DNA of 64,000 nt from Lunularia cruciata (GCA_948567375.1 OX419759.1:60489493-60553492), one strand, 5' to 3'. Positions 25,873-39,751 are shown, counted from the first letter of the stretch. A program made the numbers and translations. Notes: a model not told the origin generated them from the letters alone.

Positions 25873-28800
25873 AAGGAATGAACTGAGTAAGGTAATATAA
25901 AAAGGGAAAGGTAATTCCACACTACAAAAGTTACTTTTCTCTTCTGCAATTTTCTATTCTTCTTGTGCAAGAATTGCTCTAACATCTGTCCAAGATTCAC
26001 TATAAACTCAAGTGAAAGGAGGGGTGGAGGGTAACATGGTTGATATCGGTCTTCAACAAGTACATGATGGTAGACCAAGTGATAGTGGTCAAGACAAAGG
26101 TCAAGCAACAAAAGCTAGGTGAGATCATTTCCAAACACCCAAAATATCCAAGTAAGAATTTTATTGTAAAGCCAACTACTTAAAAAGTAGACAACTAGAC
26201 TTCCTTTTGTAGGATTGGAGCTTGATAGATGTATCCCTACTAGAAGAAATTAGAAGCAAAACTTACGCAATTGGCAAGACATTGAGAACCAATCTTGTCA
26301 TGTGGACAAAGAAGCACTGGTCACAAGTTGTTGAAGAAAAGTGTGCACCATTTGGGCAGATTTACATTGATACTCCCCATGGTAGACCAAGTAAGAACCT
26401 AAAGGCTAAGATAGATGATACATTTTTTGGAGGGAAGTCCATGAATGTGTACAAGATAGAATGTCTAAAAGTCCCCATTTGACAAGTTGTAATGGAATTT
26501 TTTCAATTGAAATGAACCTTGTATGTTATTCTTAACCAAGCTATATTCTTCCAGATCCTCCACAAAAGAAACTTATGAGTTGGGAGTAGATGTTCCACAA
26601 ATGTGTAAACAAGCTCTTGGAGGACATGGCTCAAGGATTGGACATGATCATAGCTCCCTTCATTATACACTTCTACATTGGAATGAACTTCTTGATGAAA
26701 GAAGAGAAGCAGAAATCTCCAAGCCACTCCCACCATCTAGCTTACTTTAATGGGCATCCAAATATTGCCAAGGAAATCATAAAATAACATGAGTCATATG
26801 AGGACTATGCTTGTACTAAGAAGTTTGTACACATTGAGGAATCATCTAACAAAATTATGATTAGTAAGAAGGTGCCTACTATGAAGACCAAAACTTTGGT
26901 TTCCAAGGAGCAAAAACAAACTCAGATTATCAAGGTAGTGCAAGTGGTAGAGCTAGAGGACAAGGTGGAAAAAAAGCTTCCATGATTGACAAAATTCATT
27001 AGGGTTCCAACAAGGGATAAGAAACCTCCCAAAATGAGGACAAATAAAAAAAATGATGTCAAATTATGTGCATTTTGTCACTAGATGGCACCAAAAAAGT
27101 CAATAGGGGAAATAAAAAATGATAAAGTGAAATCATTGCCACTACCTAAATAATTGCCTAAGACAATAGGAAAGCACCAATGGAGGAAGACAAAGCTGCT
27201 CCTATTGCAAGTCTAAAGAGAGTACCCTTGCACTCATCAATCCTCTCCAATGAACCTGCTTGGCCTAAGAGTCCTAGAGTAAACATCATTGATGTCATTT
27301 TGGGTACACAAACCAAAAAACTAAGATTGTCCAAAGAAAATCCAGTAACAACCAAGGAAATTTCTCAACAAACAAAGGAAGCAAAGCTTAGAAATTAAAA
27401 GAAGAAGATTCCATAATATGCCACCTGCAAGAAGGAGATGAGCCCATAGGAGTAACCAAGAAAACAATGCTAAAACACATCAAGATGGATATTGTTCCTA
27501 ACAATACACCGCAAGCACAATCTCTAATATGAGTGGACCAAATGGGGGTAAAAAACACAATGGATGATACTTGATGTTAATGTACTTTGTACATGCAATT
27601 ACTCCAATGATGGAAATGTTGGAGAATATCTTGCCATACTATAAAGAGCTGAACTCCACAATTGACAAGCAAATAATGCTTGTAAAGTACCTCCATAACA
27701 AAACAATTGCAGCTTTTGAGGACAAAGCTTTGTATTGAACTCAACAAGGTCAAAGAACAACTCAAGAAGGAGACCTCATTGTCACAAGAGAAGGATCAAT
27801 TGCTTGAGAAGTTCCACAAGGAGGAATGCTATGTTATGAGAACCGCACAAGGTCATCTTATGATGCCTATAGAGGGAGGATGATGCAGTACATGATAAGG
27901 TTGCAAAGCAATGAGCCCAATATGAAGAAAAGATCAAGGCACAAGACAAATAGGTAATGACAATCATGACATAATTAGTGGCTGCCAACACTAAGGCAAT
28001 TGCAGTAGAGGTTTGGTACAAGAACTCAAGGAACTTATTGACCTTTTTATTCAAGAAGTCACAACAAGCTTGAAATGATCTTGGGATAAGGAGGAAATCA
28101 AAATGAAGGTATAGGAAGACCTAAAGTCAGACTTCAACAAGAACAAGAGAACTTAAAGAACAAATGATCAGGGCTCCCCACAACCATATAGTGACCAGAC
28201 TCCTGGGCTAGTTGGAATGGTTGGCCAACAAAACAACAAACCAAACAAAGATCAAAGAATTTAGGATGCAAATTGAGGCTCTCCAGAGGATGGTCTATAC
28301 ATATAACCAACTAATAGCCTTATTATTGAAGTTGCAAAGCCATACATATTCCAAATTCAAGGAGGCACAAATCAACAATGCCAACAAGGTTGCTGGTTAT
28401 AGGATGGAGCTCATAAAACTCATTCAAATCTGTAAAGGCATAAGTAGCTTTTCATCAGTGCCGCTAGATCATCTTGCAACCAAGAAATGACTCCAACAAT
28501 GTCTTAAGAATAGAGCCACAACAAAATTTGTTGCAGCCAATTTGTCTTGTAGTTATTTACATCTCATAGTCATTTACACCTCATAGTTTGTATACATCTC
28601 ATAGTCATATTCATGGAACTTTGTACTTGTAGATAGTTCATAGACCTTAGTGTAAATACAAAATGCAAGTAGACTCCTATACAACAAATTTGCTAAGGTG
28701 GCAGCTCCTTATCAAATGTGCCTACTTGGAGATTAGATTAGGATAAGATTAAGATAAGATTAGTAAGGAATATATGTAATTGGAAGATCTTTAGTACTTT

Positions 28801-29610
28801 GTAGCCTTTGGATCTCTTTGGCAGCTAAGTAGGAAATGGATATAGGGTCTAGATTAAATGTTTATTGTGTTCATTTGGTGCATTGTTACTTCCACTCTAG
28901 TAAACAAGGCTTGTACCATCAAGATTTTCAAGTTGATGTATGTGTATGCATCTACTCTTTGTATGAATTTTTGCATACTCGACCACTTAAGCATGAAGAA
29001 TCTTGGCATAAAGGCATAAGAACTAGAGTGAAAGAATCATTTGTGTAGAACTAGAAGGTGAACCTTTAGGTGCTCTATATAGGTCCAGAATGATATTGTA
29101 ATGGACTTGTACAAGCCTAGTGTATCATTAAGTACTACAAAGTGGGAGATTAAGCAGCATGAACCATTCTAACCTCCTATAAAGTAGCACCTTTTGAAAA
29201 GGGTAGAACATTACATTACAATTGTAGATGACAGAAAGATAGGACCATTGGGACATTTGACTCCAATTTAGTTTGTGTGTTTCATCCTATTACTTATAAG
29301 ACTCCTTGAGCACTACTGATCTCATATGATCCAAAGCTCATAAAGGTAGTGCAGATGGTAGATTGTAGGACTTTCATGACAATAGTAGGTAGGAATTTGG
29401 TCAAGCTAATTGGAGGATAAGGAAATTCTAAGGCAAAGTGACCTTCATTACAAATAATTCATCATCTTTAGGAATCCTCAAGAGTATACTTCTAGTGAAA
29501 GTGATTTGTAATTGCTTGTATTTCTGTAGTACACCAATAGAGGTAATACTACACTCTTTTAGGAACTACTATGCCCAAGAAGTTAAATAAAAAAAATAGT
29601 ATCATCATTG
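25872..29610 (+). repeat. Unknown-protein repeat family (CC-ORF), copy 2
   Basis: Best preserved copy. 26222-26482 encodes WIDVSLLEEI, then KTLRTNLVMWTKKHW, IDTPHGRPSKNLKAKID and FFGGKSMNVYKI. 26523-26790 holds GVDVP(T/Q)MCKQ, APFIIHFYIGMNFL and KPLPPSSL in alternating frames. 27180-27398 is Lys-rich. 27590-28060 encodes MMEMLENILPYYKELNSTID plus Gln/Glu/Lys-rich coiled coil. 28212-28490 is the C-terminal coiled coil ending in PLDHLATKK and a stop. Frame changes and stops make it a pseudogene; the original protein was probably 600-750 residues. It has no RT, integrase or transposase motif that I can see. The shared 3' tail continues to about 29.6 kb. With copy 1 it forms an inverted repeat with arms of about 3.7 kb. 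Confidence 0.6.
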
Positions 29611-32600
29611 TGACACTTTTACCTTGTTTTTAGTCATATGCAACTTGCATCTTTGTGGATTAACTAGTTCTTACCGCAATATTACAAATATGAACACCAT
29701 GTTGTTACAATGAATCTTGTAATCTTTTGTTTATAAATACCAGAAAGAGAATTGCTAAAAAATAATGAAACAATAGTTGAGAGACAAAATTCCTCAAGAT
29801 AATTCAATATCTTTAATTTTTACTATTATTGTTTATTTGATAGCATTGCTGGATATCCAATATAATAATAGGTATCTTGATTCAATTGATACCATCATAT
29901 TGCACCTCTTGATGAATTCATCCTTAACTATACTCCTTATTCAAAACCTTATTTGGTGTATCTTGGTAATAAATCAACATAAAAGATACATTAACATTGT
30001 TTGCAAAGTCAAAAAATTGACATACAACTTGTGGTGAAAGGTAATTATACCACAAGTTGTGCCAAACTCACAAACACCTCCAAACTAAGTCCTTGTGAGT
30101 TTACAACAAGGTTTTACGTGTAGTCTAGAATAAAGTTCTCATCCAAATCAGGCTTATCATTGCCATCCACACTTTAAAATCTACCATTAAATGTCATCAT
30201 ATTCTCTTGAACATACTCATCATAACCTCAAGTTTGGCTCCAATTTAATCTCAAAATTATACTTAATGTCATGTCAGTTTATCATGAATTTTAGAAAAAC
30301 TCACCTTTGCTTTGCGGACAACATTATTGGATAAGAAAAGTTCTTCTGCTCCTTTCTTAGAGATCCGATGTTCTACATACAAATACCAAAGAAGAATTTT
30401 CTCTTAATCAAACACTTGGGATCTGTTGTGAGATATACTTGTATTAAGAGTTTCCAATCTATTCTTTAGAATCAATAAATTATTTTATTACACTTTTCTT
30501 TTGATGAATGATATATATAAATTAGTAGAAGTAGTTTTATCTTCCCAATTACTTACAACAATGAGTTTCCATATTGCCTTTTGGTATTTATATATTTATA
30601 TCTCAAAATTTGGCTGCAAGGATCACTAATTGTAATCTACACATTTCACTTCTTCACTATTTATTTGCGGACATGGTCAACAAGCTCAATGACACTTTTC
30701 TCCCACCTTCATTCATAAAGCTTTTGGACTACTTGAAATAATCTAGACATATGTATATGTCTATGGGATCCAATTTCTCCTCCTACTGATTTTCATTTCC
30801 AATTTCCAATATTGTATTGATGATTTTTAAGTACTATATGGTTTATCATCTTATGAACAAATACAATATTTGCTCACACATTTTTTGCTCACATTGTGTT
30901 ACTAATTTAAAAACCTTTCATCAACCAAGAAAAATAAGATTCTTGCCTTCCAAAAATTGTATGGAGTATTGGTTTTTTTTTCTTAAAAGAAATTTAGAAT
31001 GCAAAATGTTCTCCTACTACCCACTTGACATTGATTCCATATCTTCTACTCTCTATAAAGTTGCTAGGGGTAGTATGATATATGCTATGGTTGGGTCTAT
31101 AACATCCATTTGTGCATGTATGTGCTACTGTGAGATTTAGTTTGGTATTATAAGTACTTGCAAGATACTATTTATATAAAGATAAAGGATGGTTCTATAT
31201 TAGTCATGATTAGCTAAATTTAGTCATAACTAAGATAGAGAGGACCTCAATTTAGAGGAAGTGGAAAAAATGAGCATCACTATTTTGGATTCTAGTGTTT
31301 TGACTTGGTATTATTCTTAGGTGTTTGGCTTTGAGGAAAGAGTTGAGAATTATTGGGCCCACAAGCCTTTTCATTTTGGAATCTTCTATAGTCCAAGGAT
31401 AGTCCATGTGAAGGAATCCTTGACTTAATGGTTGGGTCAAGATAAGACCACATGCTTAGGAGAATATTCCCATGAATATGGATACTCCTTTATCTTTTTG
31501 ACTTTATTTGACTTTTAGCCTAGTAACTTTAGTTACTCTAGTAATTAGTAACATTTTGATGCATAATTATTTCACAAGTATATGAACTAGGGGTGAGGAG
31601 GTACTCATCATCCTTTTATGTGCAACTATCTCTCTATCATTTGAGTTCTCTAGTGAGCAATGGTTTGAGTCTTGGAGTGTTAGCCTTGGAAGAGTATGAT
31701 GGAGTTGGTGTTCTTTGCCTTTTTAGTCCATAGTGTGCTACCATAATAGCCATCAAAGGTTCATCTTGAGTGAGAATCAGGCCGGCTCACATGTCATGCT
31801 TAAACATTGCTCTTTCAATTAGCTATATGACCTATCTTGACCTTATTTCAAGTAGTTAAACTCAACTTTGTCTATCTATAAGGCACTCATTATTTTAGCA
31901 CTATCAACATTCCTCCAATTTTTAATATCAACATACTAAAAAGTAACCATAATCCACATAATCCATAATCATTTCATAATGTATATTTATCTATATCTAT
32001 ATATTTATGTATACATCCTTTTAATTCATAAATTCAAGTTATAAGGTATGATATTTATATCCTTTTAGGGCAAAACAACTTATCCAAATTTAAAATAACT
32101 TCTATAAATATTAAATCAATATCTTTACTTCTCTTAATACTACTGTTAAAGTTTTGAAATACAACTTATTCAAAACTCAAGCACTCAATTATATAGCATT
32201 TATGACAAAACAAAATTGTTTCTCTAATTAGAGTCAACTAGTGAAATGTCTTCCTAAAATTTGAATTAAAATATAAATTTGTTATCAAAGGTTTAGGAAA
32301 ATAAAAAAGTTATGAATGATACTTAAATAAACATTAAAGGTTTAAACTAAGATTTTGAAAATAAAACTAACAAAGAAAATATCTCAAAGCACATAAATTT
32401 GGATTGAGGTCAAGTCAGGTAATAAAAATATAGAATATTATAGGATCTATTGCAAAAGTAAAAATTGGTGTCAAGTAACTATATTTAGTCCATCATCCTA
32501 TCTCAATAATATATTTTTAATTTATATATTATCATAGTAAATATTATTATATTTATATAATTACTCTTCAATTTGCTTTTGTACCCATCTTAGAATACTC

Positions 32601-32940
32601 TTAAACTCTATTCTTAGAGTGTAAACCTTATCAATCTAGAGAATAAAAATATTAAAAATATATTTTATTATGACTATATATTAATTTAATTTAATATAGT
32701 AAGTAAATCATTATGTGAAATGTATAACTTGGTGGGACAAAATTTGACCTTATTATAAAATAGATACTTGGAAATGAAATAAAGTTTATATAATTTATTT
32801 CATGCATATAAGTTGATGAAGGATAGGAAAAAAGACAATTTTATGGTTATTGTAACAACCAAGTGTCATTCAAATTTGTAATAATGTGGTAAGAACAATA
32901 GGTCCAATGAGAATACAAGTTAAAAATGGCTAATATTGCA
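29611..32940. other. AT-rich region without recognisable genes
   Basis: Very AT-rich. The longest open stretch (30817-31140 +) has no resemblance to a known protein. I see no clear LTR, primer site or tRNA. It is probably older repeat debris separating CC-ORF copy 2 from the third copy. Confidence 0.45.
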
Positions 32941-35256
32941 ATAAAGTATCACAATGATGACCATCTATTGTTTTTTGTTTAACATGTTGGGTAGAGTCAT
33001 TTCCAAAAGAGTGTATTGTTACAGTACATGGTGCATAACAAAAAGATAAATCAACAAAATCACATTCACTACAAGTTTAATTTAAATGATCCTTGAATGT
33101 GATGGCTTATCCCTAACAAATATCACTTTGCTTTGGGTGGTCCTCGTGTTCCCTTTGCATGATTGGTTCCAAGTTTGTGTCATTGAGTCTGTCAAGTGAA
33201 TTATGTCAATCATTTGCTTTATTGAGTTTGTGTTGTTCAAGCTCAGTGCTACACTGAGGTGCTACTCATTAGACACTATAATATGCATACGAAAAGGAGA
33301 TAGGAGTTTCACAAAGGTCCTATCACTCTGCTAAACTACCACTACGAAGTAGTATTCTACCATTCCCAAAAGATACAACTTCACAAGAGTCATGAACGGG
33401 TCAAACTGCTTAGCCATCATGCTCAAAGTATTGTACAATACTCCTTAACATATTGTTCTTGGTCTTTTAGAGCTCCTAGAGGTGATGCTCTAGTGCAACA
33501 CAAATGAGTTGGCTCAATCAAGTGTATCTACTCCCACTTTAGGGATTCCTCACTCCTATTGAACTAAGCCATTTAGACACATACATAGACTTACCTTTGA
33601 TGGTATAAACTTTGTTTATTGGCAAATAAAAGGATGGACCAAATGAACATGGTGATCATTAGGCCTTGGCCCTTTATACATGTTCTACTTATCCACCAAA
33701 GAGATCTAGTGGCTATAATGTTTTGTTAATCTTTTAATTACATCTATGGCACTAAGTGCTAATCACATCTTTTTTGTTTATCTTATCATAGCCTAAGTTG
33801 GCAAGGTCTACATGGAATGGCCACCTCAATCTCTTGATTTGTTATCTACTGCTATTTTGTTGGGAAACATGTTAACATAAGATCTTCATATGATAACCTA
33901 ATTAACAATGTATGAAGTATGTACAAATACAAAGAGACTTGGGTTATGACTACAAAAAAAATCTTATCCTAACTACAAGATAGATAATGGTCATTCTTTA
34001 CACAATTTGTCATTTGTATGAAATTGTTACTATTTTGCTAGATGATCTAGCAGCAACTTTGACAAACCACCTGCTCATTTGATTATTTGAATGAGCTTTA
34101 CAAGCCCCTTCTTGTAATTGGCAACTTCTAGTGCAAGCTAGTTTGCATCTCCCACAACTTGGAGTTAGTATGGCCTTGCAGTGTGACAAACAATGCCTTT
34201 AATTGTTTTGTATATACCTTCCTTTTTAGTGCATCAATTTGTGTCTTGAGGTCCTTTATCTTTGTATGCTAGGGTTTTCATTGGCTATTTGTTTCCAATT
34301 GGTTTAGCAAATGAGTCATCTTATGCCCTATTGATGCAAGTAGCCTCATCTATTTGTTCTCTAGGTTCATTCATGCACTTTTGGAGCTCTACCATCACAT
34401 TGTCACAAACCTTTGCCTTCAACATGTCTTCTTCCTCTTGTTGTTGCTTCATAATTATAATGAACTCTTGGATACAAAGATCTATAATCCTCTTAAGATT
34501 CTTGTGGTGGGATTCTACATTAGATGCCTTGGTGTTGGTCCCTTCCAAGTCTACTCGTAGTGTCAACACTGCCTCATCTTATGCTCATATTTGGTCAGCA
34601 TGTTGTAATTGTTGTTGGGATACCTTGTTGTTATGATTGTTGATCTCTACTTTCATCTTATGCAATACTAGTTTGTTCTTTTCTCATTGTGCTTTTTTGT
34701 CTTTTTGGCACTTCTCCATCACCTGGTCCTTCTCATGAGATATTGCTTCTTTGGTCTCAAGCTTTTCTTGAATCTGATTTAGCTCATTACAAAGCAGTGC
34801 CTTGTCTTTCACTCCAGATTGGTCCAGTTAGTAAAGATGTTGTACAAGTATTATAGAGACTCTGATCATAGGATCAAGTTCCCCTTAAAAAAGCATGATT
34901 TCTTCTAAGGTCTCCATTGTTGGTGCCACCATAGTCACCATGTAGACTATCATCAACTAAGAAAGTGAATGTGACTTCATGTTTCAAGTGGCATGAGAGT
35001 TCTTTAGTAATGATCTCCTTCTTTTTTGGCCTTGGTCTCATAGGTTGATTTGGTCTGTCCAATCCCTTCTCTTTGTGAGCGGTGGCTGCATCTTTGGATG
35101 TGGCTACATTTTCCCTCTCATCTTGTAGGCACACTCTTGCAGACTCTTCCTCCTTAATTTTAAGGACATCCAAGGCATGTTCTTTTTTAACATGCTTGGG
35201 TTCCTTGGTATGGCCATTCAACCATTTGTTCATTTGGCTTCCTCCTTGATAACTTG
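32940..35256 (-). repeat. CC-ORF copy 3, C-terminal half (3' piece of a split copy)
   Basis: The minus strand carries the same 3' tail as copies 1 and 2 (GGTCCTATC..., CACTTTGC..., CCAAAGAGATC blocks) and the coiled-coil part: 34321-34569 (KASNVESHHKNLKRIIDLCIQ...KQQQEEEDMLKAK) and a Lys/Glu-rich stretch at 34874-35240. The N-terminal LLEEI half is absent. Homology stops at 35256, where an LTR1 begins. The missing half lies at 48.83-50.7 kb in the same orientation, ending at the equivalent point of the repeat, so the two pieces look like one copy interrupted by a 13.5-kb nest of insertions. Confidence 0.55.
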
Positions 35257-35671
35257 TGTAAAAGATCAAGGAGAGAAGTAGGAGAATGGATCGCATTGGG
35301 ACTTCTTGAATGAGTGAAACTCTGAACGCCTAGCATGAGCTTGAGCTTTGGTATTTATAAAGAATATACAAAGCTCTTGAGAATATTCTTAAGAAGCTTT
35401 CTAAAAGCCATCATTTTAGAGTGCAAGCTAAGCTAACCAAGAATTTTCTTAAGAAGCTTCTTTATGGAAGCTGCCTACTTGGGGTGCAAACTAAGCTAGT
35501 TGGGAAGCTTCTTCCTAGAACACCACTTGGCATATTCATTACCCAATACTTGGAAGGCATTTAGTAGTTTCTTAGATGTTTCTAGAATATTCTTATCATT
35601 CTTGGCTGGTTTAGCGTATTTGTTACTTTGTTAGCCTTAACTAACTAATCTATAAACTTCATATTGTTACA
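35257..35671 (-). repeat. LTR1-a (gypsy LTR with heat-shock-element motifs)
   Basis: About 415 bp, bounded on the plus strand by TGTAAAAG and TATTGTTACA. A TATA box TATAAATA lies on the minus strand at 35352-35359. Upstream of it (higher coordinates) are inverted GAA/TTC pentamers, including TTCTAGAATATTC at 35580-35592. It shares TACTTGGGGTGCAAGCTAAGCTAG-type blocks with the other LTR1 copies. Confidence 0.65.
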
Positions 35672-37811
35672 TATTCCTCCAATGCTAGTTGGTAATTTCC
35701 TTGTCACCATGGAAGCTTCAAAATCTTAGATGGAAACTTGTGATTGTGAGATGAGAAAGAGGTTCCAAAGTGGCATCATGAAGGGGATACTCTTTCCAAA
35801 GGACTTTGTACTCAATATGTTGTTGGCAACAATGTTGAATATGACGACGTGCAAAGATATGATTAAATTCATATTCTTCATGATTGTTGATAGGGATGGG
35901 AGGAGGAAGGAGTTGGACAAAAGAGGAAAAAGAAGATGGATTAAAAACAAATGATTTCAACTTGGAAATATGAAATACAAGGTGTATTCACATATGACAA
36001 GGCAAGGCAAGGCAAGTCGATAAGCAACAAGAGAAATGATTTGGGTGACATCAAATGAATCTATCCAATTAGGAGCAAGTTTAAAATTTTAGGTACCAAG
36101 TGGGAGGAGTAGGTTACTAGCCTACCATAAGCATGACCTTATCATTGAGTTGAAAGGTGAGATCATAACAATATTGGTCCATATATTGTTTTTGACAATG
36201 TTAAGCAAAAGGAGATGAAATTTGGCTTATTGTAAGGATTGGGATATTGCAGTCAAGAAGAAAGAAGTATGAAGGACATGAGATGAAGAAGGAGCAAGAA
36301 GAGAATCTAGAACAAGTGGAACTTGGCTAAAATTAAGGAGGAAGGGAGAGAATTTAGTTCTTGCATGCTTGGAGTTATTGTAGGCAAACTCAACAACTAC
36401 AAGATATTCATTCCAATTGGTATAGTGAACATTGACAAAGGCACAAAGCATATCTTCCAAGTTGTGATTTGCATATTTTATTTGTCCATCAATTTGAGGA
36501 CGATAGGCTGTAGACAAAGTAAGTTGGGTATCAAGTAGTTAGAAGAGTGCTTGCCAAAATTTTCTTCTGAATCAAGGATCATGTTCAAATATGAGTACAT
36601 GAGGCATCTATGATGCTTGAAGACAAGGTTGAAGTAGATATGGGCCAATTTTGGAGTATCCACTATATCAAAGGTTGGTGCCAAATGGATTTGCTTACTA
36701 AGCTCATCAACAAACATCATGATTGTTGTGTGACCTTGCTTTGTCTTGGGCAAGGATGTGATGAAATCTAAACTCATGTATTCTCATTGAGCAGATGGGA
36801 TGGAAAGTGGTTGAAGGAGTCCATTGGGTTTTTGGATCATGGTCTTGCTACATTAGTAGCTCTCACAAGATTGGACAAACTCTTGAACCTCTTGTGCCAT
36901 GTTGGGTCACCACCATTGGCATTGTAGGGTACCTAAGGTCTTATCCACACCCATATGACCAGCAATTGTTAAGTCATGGGCTTCTTGAAGGCACACAAGT
37001 CGTAGATTGTCCTTGGCTAGAACATAGATTTGGTTCTCATACAATAAAAGGCCTTTGTTGAAGGAGAAGGTTTTGTATTTCTTATCATGTGCTACAAGAT
37101 AACCTTGTACCATCTGAAAGAAAGAGTCTTGTTGTGAAGTAGTCTAAACTTGATTTGGACTTTTGAGTCAATTGACATTATTGTAATTGCTGTTGTGATA
37201 AGAAGAGGAAGAATCTTCAAATCAGATAGTTGTGACAAGAAATTGGAGATGGCATGGAACCTACCAGGTTTATACTCAAGTTTGATGTCAAACAACTATA
37301 GTTGTTCCTCCCATCAATGATGTCAACTATTCATGTGCTCCAAATGTAATGTTTGCAACAACAATTTGTGATTGATTTGCATGATCACTTGTTTCCCCAA
37401 GAGATAATACCTCCATACCTTGGTGGTATATACCATTGCTAGTTATTCTCAATCTCAAATAGAGTGATCCCTTTCTACGGTGTTTAGTTGGCAAGACACA
37501 AAGTAATAGAATGTAATCCACCAAGAGTTCCTACTATAACATAGCTCCAATGGAAAAGAAAGAACCATCAAAATAAACCACATAAGGTAGTTGAGAATCA
37601 TATGGGTGAAGAATAGGTCTTTAAGTCACCATATATTTCAGCTTTTAGAATGCTTCTTTGTGTTTGGTGGTTTGCTGAAAGCTTGAGGTCTTCCTTAAGA
37701 GATAATCAATAGTGCGGCAACATGAAAATAGTAATGGATGAACCATTGATAAAAACTTGCCAATCCATTAAATGCTCACTTTTCTATGGCATCCTTTTAA
37801 GTAAGCCAATC
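35672..37811 (-). mobile_element. Truncated Ty3/gypsy pol (RT end, RNase H, integrase), copy E1
   Basis: In minus-strand order there are RNase H remnants near 37.33-37.8 kb (YHQGMEVLSLGE-SDHA), a linker with FDIKLEYKPGRF (37.09-37.3 kb), and the integrase zinc-finger region EAHDLTIAGHMGVDKTLGTL (36.9-37.1 kb). Then come the core start MSLDFITSLPKTKQGHTTI (36.48-36.78 kb) and the core end STAYRPQIDGQ...FAYNNSKH (36.23-36.52 kb). gag, protease and most of RT are gone. Frames are broken at each segment. It is flanked by LTR1-b on its 5' side and LTR1-a on its 3' side in the same orientation, as expected of one internally deleted element. Confidence 0.8.
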
Positions 37812-38229
37812 AAGTAAAAAGACCAAGGAGAGAAATAAGAGAATGAAAGATCAAAGTGAAAAATCACATTAGGACTCTTGAATGAGGGAAACTCTGAATG
37901 CCTAGCATGAGCTTGGGTTTTGATATTTATAGGGAACATACAAGGCTCTTGAGAAGCTTCCTAAATTCACCTTCTTAGAGTGAAAACCAAGCTAACCAAG
38001 AAGTTTGTCAGAAGTTGCCTACTTGGCGTGCAAGTTAAACTAGCCAAGAACCTTCCCAATAAGCTTCTTCTTAGAAATCACCACTTGGCATGCCTATTAC
38101 TCATTACTAAGAAGCTACCAAGTAGCTTCCTAGATACTTCTAGAATACTCTTATAAGTCTTGACTAATTTGGTCTATTTGCTACTTTGTTAGTCTAGACT
38201 AACTTATCTATAAACCCTATATTATGAAA
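37812..38229 (-). repeat. LTR1-b
   Basis: About 418 bp, same architecture as LTR1-a: TATAAATA on the minus strand at 37924-37931, HSE-like TTCTAGAA at 38138-38145, and several GAAGCTTC inverted pentamers between. Its ends are more diverged (GTAAAAAGACC and ATTATGAAA). It sits between the two gypsy pol fragments. Confidence 0.6.
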
Positions 38230-39751
38230 TATTCCCCCACCGCTATTTGAGGATGTCCTCATCACCATGGAAGCTCCAAACTCTTGGATGGCCACTTGTG
38301 CATTTTGGAGATAAGAAAGAAGCTCCCAAGTGGCATCATGAAGGAGATCCCCTTTCTAAAGGACTTTGTACTCATGTTGAATGAGATCATTATGATGTTG
38401 AAAGGTGAGATCATTATGATGTTGGTCCGTGTATTGTTTTTGATGCTTTTGAGCAACAAAGAGATGAGATTTGGCTTTTCATAAGGTTTAGGATATTGTG
38501 GTCAAGAAGGTAGAAGTATGAGAGACATGATGGAGAAGGAGTAAGAAGAGAATCTGGAACAAGTGGATCTTGGTCAAAATTAAGGAAGAAGAGAGAGAAT
38601 CCAATGATTACATGTTTGGAATAATTGTAAGCAAACTCAGAAGTTGCAAGACATTCATTCCAATTGATATAGTGAATGTTGACAAAGGCACAAAGCATAT
38701 CCTCCATACTGCAATTTTCACATTTGGTTTGTCTATCAGTTTGAGTATGATAGGCCATGGACAAAGTAATCTTGGTGCCAAGTAGTTGAAAGACTGCTTG
38801 CCAAATTTTTTTGATGAATCAAGGATCACGGTCAAAGACGAGTAAACAAGGCATCCCATGATGCTTGAAGATCTTATTGAAGTAGAACTGGGCCAATGTT
38901 GGAGCATCTACTATAGCATAAGTTGGTGCCAAATGATTTTCTTACCAAGCTTACCAACAAACACCATGATTATTGTGTGACCATGCTTTGTCTTGGGCAA
39001 GGATGTGATGAGATTTTAGCTCACATATTCCCATCAAGTAGATGGGATATGAAGTAGTTGAAAGAGTCCACTTAGTTTTTGGTTGCTAGCCTTGTTGTCT
39101 TGATAGCTCTTACAAGATCAAACAAACTCTTGAACATCTTGTGCCATGTTGTGCCACCACCATTGGTGTTGTAGGGTACTCAAGGTCTTGTTCACAACAG
39201 TTAGTAAGTCTTGGGCTTCTTGTAGGTGCACAAGTCATAGATCACTCGTTGCTAGAACATAGATCTGGTTCTCATAGATAAGAAGGCCTTTCTTGAAGGA
39301 GAAGGTGTTGTATTCTTTATTTTGTGCTGCAAGATGACCTTGTATCATCTTAAAGAAGGGTTCTTGTTGAGAAGCAATCCTAAACTTGATTTGGACTTTT
39401 GAGTTGATTAACACTAGTATCATTGTCGTCATGATGAGAGGAAGAGACTTCAAATCAAGTCATCATGATAGGGCATGGGAGATGATATAGAACTTACCAA
39501 GTTTGTACTCAAGTTTGATGTCAAAAAATTATAGTTGTTCTTCCCATCAATGATGCTAACTCTTCATGTGCTCCAAATGTAATGTTTGCAATAAGGATTT
39601 GCGATCAGTTTGCATGATCACTTGTTTTCTCAAGAGATAATGCCTCCATATCTTGGTGGTATATATTATTGCTAGTTTTTCTCAATCTCAAGTAGAGTAA
39701 TTCATTTCTATGGTGTTTAGTCAACAAGACACAAAGGCAATGGGATGGAAC
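38230..39751 (-). mobile_element. Truncated Ty3/gypsy pol, copy E1' (tandem relative of E1)
   Basis: It repeats the integrase end of E1 in the same orientation: 38414-38764 carries the AYHTQTDRQTK...FAYNYSKH part of the core, 39235-39453 the YNTFSFKKGLLIYENQIYVLA linker, and 39605-39750 the NIYHQDMEALSLEKTSDHAN RNase H end. By eye the nucleotide similarity to E1 is high but with many substitutions, so this is not a recent duplicate. It is bounded by LTR1-b and LTR1-c. Confidence 0.75.
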
